NCBI RefSeq assembly: GCF_000003815.2
Contig: NC_049986.1
Location: forward strand, 2,980,992 to 3,044,991
DNA: 64,000 nucleotides
DNA from: Branchiostoma floridae
Taxonomy: Eukaryota > Chordata > Leptocardii > Amphioxiformes > Branchiostomatidae
Direction of reading: 5' to 3'
Below are positions 26,353 to 38,300 of this stretch, piece after piece. The notes under the pieces were generated by a model. It was not told where the DNA came from, ran no database searches, and was given only the letters and a program-made list of their open reading frames with translations. Both the position numbers and the translations under genes were made by a program. Positions within the stretch are counted from its first letter, which is position 1; every line of letters starts with the position of its first letter.

Positions 26353-29300
26353 GTAAGTGTTATTGAAGGATTATCAATATCACCCTGATTTGTTCAATTA
26401 TACAAAATTTAATGTGCTATATTTTTTGGGGAAAGTGTTATTTTATATATAAATATAATATATACTTATATATATATAAGTAACATTATTCTGGATATCT
26501 TTTTAGTTGTCATTAGGCTTTTTTTGATGAGTGGTACTGGACCAGGTATTCTCTTGAAATATATTTTTTACATATTTATAGCCACCATGATTGTAGCCTA
26601 TAGTATGCTGACTTCAAAATCAGCCAAATAAATGATAACATAGTGAGGGTAAAATTGCTCTATTTGTCACCAGATTATCTAGCCTGGGTACCATCCTGTT
26701 TGTACTTTTTGTAATGCAGCAAGTGGAAGGAGCCCCGGTAGAAATAGGATGGCATAGAATGGTACCCAGGCTACCTATCATTCAACCTGGAAACTTTATG
26801 ATAGTCTGGTAGTAGATTATGATTTGTTGTTACATAAGGCACACTCAACAATTTCATATTGATGTGTCATCATATTCATGATCAACAAGGAAGCTAATAG
26901 TACAATCATTTTTATGTTTGTTTTGCTTTGCACAATATAATTTTATAGTAAGCTACAATCTTGCAGAAAACCAAGTGTTGGACAAGTGAAAGTGCTCATT
27001 GGGCAAGCGCATGTCCTACACCACTTGCAATACTTGTTACTAGGGAGATTACCAGACTCTGAGATTTCATTGGAAAAAACATGTTGCGCTGATTTTAGTA
27101 AAAACTAGACAAACGATATCATCATCATCACATGCTCCACCTGGTCCAGGTGGAGCATGTGTTGGACCAGGTGTTGGACCAGGTGTTGGACCAGGTGGAG
27201 CATGTGTTGGACCAGATGTTGATGATGATGATGAGACAAACGATACATGAAACGGTTCCTTAGAATTTATACTTTAATATGTCTGAATGTAAGAATCTAA
27301 CTTTACGAATTGTAAGAAATTTTATCTCAGATGATTATCTCAGCATTAAACTTTCCGGGAAGACATACATGTAATTATAATGTTATAGCCTACGTTACAG
27401 TAACGTACGTAGGTGCGCAGTTACAGTAACAGACTAAAAACACACTCCACTGTTCAATTGTTGACATACATTTAAACCTTTAGTATTTACAGTTGATTAT
27501 ATATTATAACTTATCGTATGCTATATTCCTTTGGGAAAAGACTTAATTATACTTGTGCTGTTCTTGTACTGTTGGCGTCTGCTAGTCTCTAAGCGCAGAT
27601 TCCCGGTGGCATCAGATAGTATCAAAGCTAGCCAAGGAGTACAGCTGGCCAGAGGAGGTCCGCTGCCTATTGGGAGCGGAAATATAGCCGAAATCTTAAT
27701 GTGCTGTATTGTTACTTGATGCATTAAGAAATTAGGGTTTTGCATGTTGAAACATTTTGAACCTATTGTACATAATATTGTACACATTAGGGTGCATTAG
27801 ACCAGCAGGGTCAGTCATTGGATCAGAGGGTCTAGGCACTGAACTAGGAGCTCCTGTCATTTGGCTCAGGCATTTTGGTTCGGGCATTTGACCAGTTGGT
27901 TCAGATATTGTACCAGCTGGCCTACTCATTGGACCAGGTGATCCAGGTGTTGGACCAGGTGTTGAACAAGGTAGAGCATGTGTTAGACCAGGTGTTGAAC
28001 CAGGTAGAGCATGGGTTAGACCAGGTGGTACATGTGTTGGACCAGGGATTGGATGAGGTGGAGCATGTGTTGGAACAAGTATTGAACCAGGTAGAGCATG
28101 TGTTAGACCAAGTGTTGGGCCAGATAGACCATGTGTAGGACCAGAGATTGAACGAGGTGGAGCATGTGTTGGACCAGGTGGAGCATGTGTTGGACCAGGT
28201 GTTGGACCAGGTGGAGCATGTGTTGGACCAGGTATTGAACCAGGTAGACCAGGTGTTGGACCAGGTGGACCATGTGTGGGACCAGGTATTGAACCAGGTA
28301 GACCAGGTGTTGGACCAGGTGGAGCATGTGTTGGACCAGGTATTGAACCAGGTAGACCAGGTGTTGGACCAGGTGGACCATGTGTGGGACCAGGTATTGA
28401 ACCAGGTAGACCAGGTGTTGAACCAGGTGTTGAACCAGGTGGAGCATGTGTTGGACCAGGTATTGAACCAGGTAGACCAGGTGTTGGACCAGGTGGAGCA
28501 TGTGTTGGACCAGGTGTTGAACCAGGTAGACCAGGTGTTGGACCAGGTTTAGCATGTGTTGGACCAGATGTTGAACCAGGTAGACCAGGTGTTGGACCAG
28601 GTGGAGCTCGTATTGGACTAGACATTGAACCAGGTAGACCAGGTGTTGGACAAGGTGGAGCATGTGTCGGACAAGATGTTGAACCAGGTAAACCAGGTGT
28701 TGGACCAGGTGGAGCATGTGTTGGACCAGGTATTGAACCAGGTAGGCCAGGTGTTGGACCAGGTATTGGATTAGGTAGACCAGGTGTTGGACGAGATGTT
28801 GGGCCAGGTAGACCAGGTGTAAGACCAGGTGGAGCATGTGTTGGACCAGGTGTTGGTCCAGGTAGACCTGGTGTTATATCAAGTGATTGACCTGGTGGTC
28901 TAGGCACAGGCCTCTCACATTGTGTGAAGAACAGCTTGTGCCTTAGTGTTGTGCAGCAGAAGGGACTGTACCCATACTTTGCATTTAACTCCCTACTTAC
29001 TGTAGCCATCATACTCATCAGGTCTTGGGATTTTCCATGTTCCTTCAACACCTTTGCCAGAATGTTCACAAAGTCAGCCCCATCATCCCTTCTTAATGCC
29101 ACATACCCAGGCACTGTAGCTAGAGCTAGAAAGAAATCAGCCTCTGTTGAGAGGTATGCCAAAATGGATGAGGGTGAAGCATCAAAATTAGTACTGGCTC
29201 TATCAGAAGACTGCTCTTTATCCCCCTGACAAGCCTGGATAAAGAACAGTTTGGGTTTGCCCACAAGAGAAGGACATCGTTTCCCATTGAAAGTGGAAAC

Positions 29301-32300
29301 AATGTCAAGAATGTCAAGACCACAACTATCAGTGGCATACACCTTCCCCTGTGCCCCATGGGTCATGATGCAGCAAATGAAGAAGTCTTCATCTGTATGG
29401 TCTCTGTTGGCCTCCTCTCGTAGCACATGTTGCATTGTGGACAGATCAAGGTTCTGGTAGGTCTTCACTTCAATGTTGACTGGTAGGCTTTGGAAAGCTT
29501 CTGCCAGCTTTTCTAGGGTGGAGAGTTTTTTTATTAGTTTAGATTTAATTCAATGAAGGTTTCAATCAACAGTAACAGAACTGGTTATAAGTAATTCTGC
29601 TATAACATGTTTTGTATGATACTTAGTATAAAGTTTCTTTCCTTGTATGTTCAAAATTTCAATGTGTGTAAATACCAAATTTTGAAAATTGTCTGCTTAT
29701 TGAAGGTGGGTATTTCATGAGCCTTGTTGTTGCTAGTAGACTAAGCAATTAGAAAAGTACATGACTCTGCAGACTTACGAGAGTCTCCTTCTGCACCAGT
29801 CCTTTCAGCCAACTCTGTGAATTGGGTGTTGCTGATGATCAGGGCACAGCCATTTTTCTCAGGCCTACATGTAGATCTTACATTTATGGAGAATGGGATA
29901 AACATGATGGCACAGAGTTAGATATACAGTTAATGTATTAATACATAAAATTAAACCTAAATCGTGCTGTCCAAAGCTGTATGAACCAGGTGTTGACTGA
30001 TTAAAAAGAAGCCAGCAATTGTCTGGGGCTGTTAATTGTCATGTGACTATATATATATTTATCATGTGTCTGGCTTAAAGTTTGTGTTGTGACCTGAGAT
30101 TTCTGTCAGGTATATAGACAATGCAGGAAGTTCAAATGGCTTATAATAAGTTTTTGTGACTTGATTTTGCACATTAAAAAAGTCATAGCCATGTCTTGCA
30201 AGGGATGAAGAGGATAAATAAAGACTAGTAATTATGTCCATTACTCATTAACTTGTCGTAAAGATTGAATCACTGTAACAGTTGCTGTCAGGAACCTGTG
30301 GGCTGACCTACGTTTTGTCATGTCCATTGTCCTTATTCAAGTTCTAATTGACACACTCAGATACATTGTAGTCACCAAGACTAGCCTAAGGATAATGTCA
30401 AGGTTTTAAGACCTGCATGACTTGAGTCCTGACTAAATCTGGCCATAGCTTAAATGGTCACATTTAGACATCACCAGTGTAATTTATAGACAAAGACAGT
30501 TTACATGTACATTTAAAAGTATGATTGAATGTAAAAATCAAATGACAATAAAACACCTAAAAGATACATTGTAGTATGTTTCCTCACCTGTATCTCATTT
30601 GATAAGAGGATGAGTACAGAGTATTTTGTAGAGCCTCCTTGGTCATTTTCAAGTCATGAATCTGATGAGTGTGCATCAGTTTTGTATCCTCTAGTTCTTG
30701 TACTTTTGCTCCTAGTGTGCCTATTGCTTGTTGAAGGCTGTTGATGTTTTGTTGCCTTTCATTCAGTGTGTGCTCCAGGTCCTTGACTTTGGTATCTAGC
30801 ATGCCTTTTTCTCTCTGAAGGGTATTGATGTTCTCTTCCCTTTGATACAGTGTATTTGCCACACTCTGCACTTTGTCTTGTAGCATTTTGTTTCCTTTGT
30901 GAAGGATGTTGATGTCTTGTCGCCTTTCATACAGTGTATGCTCCAGCTCCTTCACTTTGGCCTCTTGTGTGCTCTTTACTTGTAGGAGGTTGTTGATGGT
31001 TTCTTGCCTTCCACACAGTGTCTGCTCCATACTTTTCACTTTGGCCTCTAGTGAGGCATTTTTGTGCTGGAGGCTGTTGATATTTTGCTGGCTATTGTGT
31101 TTTGTATATGCCAGAGTTGCTTGCAGTCTGTTCTTTTCCAGCTGGAGGCTGTTGATGCTTTGTTGCATTTCCTTTAGGTTTCGCTCCAGTGTGCCATTTT
31201 TTTGCTGAAGGCTGTTAACATCTCCCTGCTTTATACTTAGTTCACGGCTTAGCTGCGCTGCATTGGCTTCTAGTGTCGTCTTTCCTAGCATGAGACTGTT
31301 GGCTTCATCCTTAAGATTCTTCAACTCCTTCTCTTCTTGCTCAGCTTTCTGCAGCAGTTGACTCATGTTTCCTTGCATGACTTTGATCTGGTCCATCACT
31401 GAGGGTGTTGGGGATCCATCACCCTGCATTCATAATGATTTATTTTACAAAATGCTGTGTAATGAATCTTCAGCAAAAAATTCTAGGTGCAAAATACCAC
31501 AAGTCATTAATTTATGGTTAAATTTGTCCAACATAATAAAAAAATATGTTCTTGGCTTTTGATATCATCATCTTCTTGCCAATTAATAAAATAAATTTGA
31601 CCAAACAAATTTCAACTAAAACACAAAATAATTAATGTAATCTACAAAATATAAGAAACAGGTTGTTGGTCAGCTCAAATGCATGAAGCTAGTATTACTA
31701 AATGGAATAAGTCATCAAGATGATAATGAGACAATGACAATCTATTCATAAGAATATCTAGCTTTAAAATGTACATGTGCTCACTCACTCACTCACTCAC
31801 TCACTCACTCACTCACTCACTCACTCACAATCATGTACATGTACAGGAAGAAAACATAGCATGAAGCATAACTGATGTGTTGTTGTAACATACCTTGTGC
31901 ATGGACAGGTCTTGCTCAGACTCGGGACCACAATGACCTGGCATTTTGGAGAAATCTGTATGGCAGTATGGTAAATAGATGAGTTGATAAAGGCTTAATC
32001 TATGAACTAATCTATATTGCACACACTATTTCTTCCATGACAGTGGTCTGTGGATGTGTGTGGCAAAAAAGTGACAAAAGTGTTTCAATTCTCAAGGCTT
32101 CAGGTTTGAGTTCACATTTCTCATAATCATATAATCTGCTGCAAAATGGCATTTGATACTAACATCGATGGAAGGCGTAAGAAGTGATGTGTTTTGGTGA
32201 AAATTGATTTTGGGCTTGAGCCTTACTTCCATGTATGCATCTGCATGGGAAGTGTGTCGCCCCATTGACCCAGATGCACTGGCCATATGTTCTGTGGGTC

Positions 32301-35300
32301 AGTGTTAAGATTTCCTTAAAAGTTTATTGTTGGCTATAGATAATATACCTAGTAGACTATTCTCTTTCTGACCATATCTGTAATTTTCAGGTCTAAACTA
32401 TATTGCGGGTGATGGGTCCATTTGAAATTTCCTAATTTTGTGCATCATTTTTACATTGTCCACTATTTTCTTTCATTTCCATGCACAACTTTTCTGCTTG
32501 TTGAGAAGTATTTCCTTGAAGAGATAGACGGTCACTATAGACTTGAGGGTGTGTATCCTCAAATGAAGATTTCAAAGATATTGGGGTGATAGAATTGTCC
32601 CCAAAACAACAGATTCCTCCAGCATGTTTAAAATTTGCAAGTTCTAACATCTAACTTATACTGAGTACCACTCAGTGCCACTAAGAAAAAGAAGACAGTA
32701 TAAGCCTTAGGATAGAAAAGGAGTTTTCTTTGTTTTTCATATTTAGTCTTAAAAGTTGATGTTAATAAAATTTATTCCATCTAAGTATACCACTGGACAA
32801 AAATTTACATTAGAGATGGGAAGGTGGCCTGGCCTTGTGTTTAGGGTTGTTGACTTAGAAACTGATAGTTAATCATGGCAGTCCCTAATGCTGTGCCCTT
32901 AGGAAAGGCCTTTAGGTTTTAAAAGGATACAAATACCGGTACTTCCTCACTTGACTCAGGTAAAAATGAGTATCATTACCTGCTAGGTACCTGCCCTTAG
33001 GCTATCAGATGAGTCCTGTATTTGAGGAGAGCTTGGGCACAATAAACAACAGTACCCACCAGACTTATTGAAAAGGGTTTAAAGGTTCTGTCCCAGTGCG
33101 AGGAGTTCAAACCTGCTGCTTATGACTGACATGACAACTTGAAAAGTGCCAAGTTAATTCCTGATATCATCAGTCATCTATTTCTTTCTTGAAAAAGTGA
33201 GTACATGTACATATAATGTACAAACTTGAAGGCACTGTTGAGAATGTTCTTACCTTAAGGTTTGTACAGATTTCTTTCAAGATGGCGTCTTTTACACACA
33301 GCACTTTGCAGGGGTCCTGGGCCAGGTGCTTTGTGCAGAAAGGTACAAGCAGGATATACAATGTAATTTGCATATGGGGATTCCCCAGGTTATTCCCCCT
33401 CCCACCTGCAGCTGCTTCAGTCTGTAAACAACTTGTCTAGACTTTGCCCATGAACTGATATTTTAGGTTGACTCAGGGCCTTTAAACCTTGCTTGGTAAG
33501 ACCACATCAATTATTTTATTTGTTGCTTGTCGGATTTGCCTGTCCATTTTTTTAATTAAAAAAAAAGTCTAGACAAAAATGATACAATGCGTTCTATTCA
33601 GAACATTAAGTAACAAATCAAAGGAAGGGTTCATTAAACTCCTCAGGTTGTTGTTTTTTGTTATTTAAGCCATATAGAGTCTATTCCAAGTCACGCGAGG
33701 GTAACTTGCCATTGTCATCATTTACAAATTGTTTTCAATTGTTAAGTCTTCCCAAGAAGACTGATTCTAAATCACTTGCAATTTAAACTCAGATTTGGAA
33801 ATAACGTCTTGGCTACTGGTCAAAATCATCTGCTGCATAACATTTTGGGCGCCCTCATTCTAATTGTAGTTGCCATTCTTCGAGTGAAGATACGCTTTTT
33901 ATTCATTTGCCCATGCTTGCGTTGAGTTTTTTTTACATAGTCTACCAGACAATATAATAAGATATATTAATTAACTGTCAATAATCAAGGTTTAGAATGT
34001 ACAACAATTGAACAGTGCAGTGCGTTTTTACTCCAGCCTTCACACTCCCGACAATTACCGTGAAATACACCCGCCCACGTTACCTACGTTGATGTGACGT
34101 CAGGCCAAACATTATGGATGCAGGTTCGAGTCCCAGTTTGTGTCCCAGTATATTTCTTTTTCCCTTTTAAGACATGTATCTTGTACATACAACGTTTTCA
34201 TCTTGCGAACAGGTCATCGTACGTTTGACACTCTGCTTTTTAAAGATTTATTTAAACATACGGGGCGGTCCGTATATGCCCGAGGGCGCATGCCGCAAAT
34301 TGACAAATATGTCGTAAACGATATCCGATTCGGTTCTTTTGCAAAATTCCCTACATGCCATACAGGGAAATGATTACACTCACATTTAAATTTGTAGGTA
34401 TTCTCCAAGCAAAGGTTGGGTCACGTAGATGTAGTAGTGGTCGGGACTTTTTTCCGGCTTGCTCCCCTCACAAGGCATTGCAGTTTTTTGTTTGTTCTTT
34501 TCTTGCGATTTTTCCTTTCTTTTCCCCTTGGAAACATCCTGCATTTTCTTCAAAAATGTGGCTTTTTAGTTATTATTGGTACAGTCAAACCTGTATTAGG
34601 GGCCACCTCTACAGAGGGGCCACCTGTCCATAGTGGCCACTTTTTGTCGGTCCCTTGGGTATTTTATCTACAAGTTGCCACCTCTATACAGAGGCCACCT
34701 GTCTATAGTGGCCAAATTTGTCCGGTCCCTTGAGTGGCCGCTATAGACAGGTTTGACTGTACACTATATTATGTGACTAGCTTAACAAAAGACCACGGGG
34801 AAGACTTCTGCATATTCGCGAAAATGTTGCCTTTCTATTTTTATATTATTATAGCCAACATTGTAGCCTATGGTACATATGAACTTCAAAGTCAAAGACA
34901 TGTTAATGTAGTGAGGCTAGAATTCTTCTTTTTGTCACTTATTAACCAATGTGGCAACTTAATGATACTAGCAGTTCATGATATGTTGAGACATTAAAGA
35001 GTCACATATCAAGTTCCTCCTATCATTTATTTATATATTCATGATTAACAAGAAAGCCATTAATACTTTCAACTGTATGTTATGGTATACACAATAGAAT
35101 GATAACAATCAACAATTAATTTGGAAGAAACCAAAGAGCACATCAGACTGCAGGGATAAACAAGTCCATTAGCCCGATTGTTCCGGACAAGTAAAAGTGC
35201 TGTTCGGCAAGCAGAAGTGCTTTCCCACTTGCCCGACGGGCAAGTAAGAATTTCCAAATGTGCTCAAATTACCACTGAGTGTGACAGCACATGGGGCTGA

Positions 35301-38300
35301 ATGCCTAATCTATATTGACCATGTCATTTTTAAGCCAGTAGAAACATTGATTTTGGATGATAGGGCCACATCAAAACTCAAAAACTCCCTCGTCAGTGAG
35401 GTAAACAAAGTGAAAATACATAGAAAAATGTAATTTAAATTTCGGGCACTGCCAAGTGAAAATTTGGTTGGGGCAAGTAAATTTTTTATGTACTTGCCCG
35501 ATAGGACAAGTGAATTTTTGAAAACTTGTCTAACCCTGAGACTACCGGTAATATGTAGGTGATACATAGCATATTGTGCTAATATTCAGAATACATGACT
35601 TATTACTACATGTAACAAAGATTCCTGGTCTGAGAGAATAGTGCGTGGTAGATGTTTACTTATTAACACAAACTGACATGTGTTACATGACTATAACCCT
35701 TATGGTATATAATCTGGTTTTCTTGATATAACACTAACAATTGATCCAGAAGAAAAGGGATTTCGAATCTTTGCACTTACTTCTATTTAACATTTATCAA
35801 AACCGTAGAAATAATATATCATAATAATAAAGATCTAAATGTAGCTCATTGTAGTGTTTTACTTGTAGCAGACTGTAAATATTTAGTAATCACATTTTAC
35901 TCTCCTGTATAGTTTCTTCACTTTTACTTCATGAGAACAAAATAAAGGTTAAACATTGTTCACATTATGCATATATATCAAATTCATATCATTTTCATGC
36001 CAGGGTGACATTGATCCTGTGGAGGAGTCCCTCCTTTTTTACAATTTGTATGAAGCATCATACCAAACCTCTGGCCAGGTATAAATCATTTTGATGGTAC
36101 ATGTAATTTATTGTAAAGCCTTCAATAGAAGCTAAATGTAACAGATCCTAATACTATACATTCCATACTTACATGTAGTCTGTCTTTCCATCAAAATGTG
36201 GAAAATATTGCCTTTAATTTAAAGTTTAAACTTGCATTTTGTAAACTCAAAAACATTATGCATGGAGTCATACTATTATAGACTCTTTGTTCCCTGGTTT
36301 TCTGTATACGTGTACATTCAATTTGATGTTTCAGTTCTCTACAGCCTACATGTTCAAGTATTTGAAGTTACAAGGCTTGAGAGTTAAATGTACTTAGCTT
36401 TGGCCAGGACCTATTGCAGGATTTAATTAACAAACCTTGACTGCTCAAGCGCATGATCAAAGAATAGCTTGCGTCTGAGTGTTGTGCAGCAGAAGGGACT
36501 GTACTCATACTTTTCATTTAGCTCCTTACTGGCTGTAGCCATCATACTCATCAGGTCTTGGGATTTTCCATGTTCCTTCAACACCCTTGCCAGAACATTG
36601 ACAAAGTGAGCCCCATCCTCCCCCCTGTATGCAGCATACCCAGGCACGGTAGCTAGAGCTAGAAAGAAATCAGCCTCTGTTGAGAGGTATGCCAAAATGG
36701 ATGAAGGCGAAGCATCAGAATTAGCATTGGCTCTATCAGAAGACTGGTGCTTATCCCCCTGACAAGCCTGGATAAAGAACAGTTTGGGTTTGCCAATAAG
36801 AGAAGGGCATCGTTTCCCATTGAAAGTGGAAACAATGTCAAGAATGTCAACACCATAACCATTAGCTGCATACACCTTCCCCTGTGTTCCATGGGTCATG
36901 ATGGAGCAAATGAAGAAGTCTTCATCTGTATGGTCTCTGTTAGCCTCTTCTTCTAGTACACTCAACATTGTGGGTAGATCAAGGTCCTGGTAGGTCTTCA
37001 CTTCAATGTTGACTGGTAGGCTTCGGAAAGCTTCTGCCAGTTTTTCTATATAGAGTGGGAAGTTTTGCATCATGTTGAATTTGATTCAATGAACTTCAAG
37101 GTTTTAACTAAGAGTGAAAGAACTTGTTGAGTAATTCCACAGTATGTATGATACTTTTAAGTATATACCTGTAGCTTCTTTTTTTTAATGTTCAAAATTT
37201 CAATTGTGTGTAAATACCAAATTTTGAATAATGTCTGCAAATGGCTTATTGTAGGTGGGTATTTGAATCCATGCTGTTACATAGCAATTACAAAATTAAT
37301 GTACATGACTTTGTAGACTTACGAGTGTCTCCTTCTGCACCAGTCCTTTCACCCATCTCTGATGTTGTGAATTGGGTGTTGTTGATGATCAGGGCACAGC
37401 CATTCTTCTCAGGCAAGGATCTTAGAGTTTAATGAAACCAAGATACACATGATGGCACAGAGTTAGCAAGCACATAATCATAGAACCTAAATCTTGTCAT
37501 CCGAAGGCAGAATGTACAATTTAAAGTTTGAATGTAAAAATCTAATGACAATAAAACAACTAACTCATCATCATCATCAGTCGGCTGCGGAGCAGTGACA
37601 ATCACAAGTTTCAGCCAGTGCAGTAATACAGTTACTGTTGTAGTGTCAGGGCTCAAGTCACCTACAGCATCCCCCAACAACTAACTACTGAATGACGGTA
37701 TTGTTTTCTCACCTATATCTAATTTCATAAGAGGATGAGTACAAAGCATTTTGTAGAGCCTCTTTGGTCATTTTGAAGTCATGAATCTGATGGGTGTGCA
37801 TCAGTTTTGTATCCTCTAGTTCCTGCACCTCTGCTTTTAGTGTGCCCATTTCGTGCAAAAGGTCATTGATGTTTTGTTGCCAATTAATCAGTGTGCACTC
37901 CAGGTCCTTCACTTTGGTATCTAACGTGCCATTTTCTCTCTGGAGGCTGTTGATGTTCTCTTCCTTTTGATACAATGTAGATGCCATACAATGCACGTTG
38001 TCTTGTAGCATGCTGTTCTCTTCCTGAAGTGTGTTGTTGATTTGTTCACCTTCATGCAGTGTTTGCTCTAGGTCCTTCACTTTGACATCTAGTTTATCCT
38101 TTTCTTGCTGGAGGCTATTGATGATCTCTTCCCTTTGATACAGTGCACATGCCACACTCTGCACTCTGTCTTGTAGCATGCTGTCCTCTGCCTGAAGTCT
38201 GTTGTTGTTTTGTTGACTTTCATGCAGTGTTTGCTCCAGGTGCTTCACTTTGGCCTCTTGTGTGCTCTTGACTTGCAGGAGGCTGTTGATGGTTTCTTGC

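Larger units (their letters stand above)
33441..36003. other. DNA between caspases A and B
   Basis: No gene seen. It holds a MITE at 34580-34761 and a dispersed repeat at 35148-35541. Confidence 0.5.

Noticed and set aside
27930-28880. CRISPR-like array
   Set aside because: Tandem coding minisatellite without unique spacers, in an animal genome.
28103-28890. Long open frames on both strands in the minisatellite, including 204- and 244-codon ones
   Set aside because: The 54-bp unit is a multiple of three and poor in stops, so all frames stay open. Only the minus frame continuous with the caspase domain is supported.
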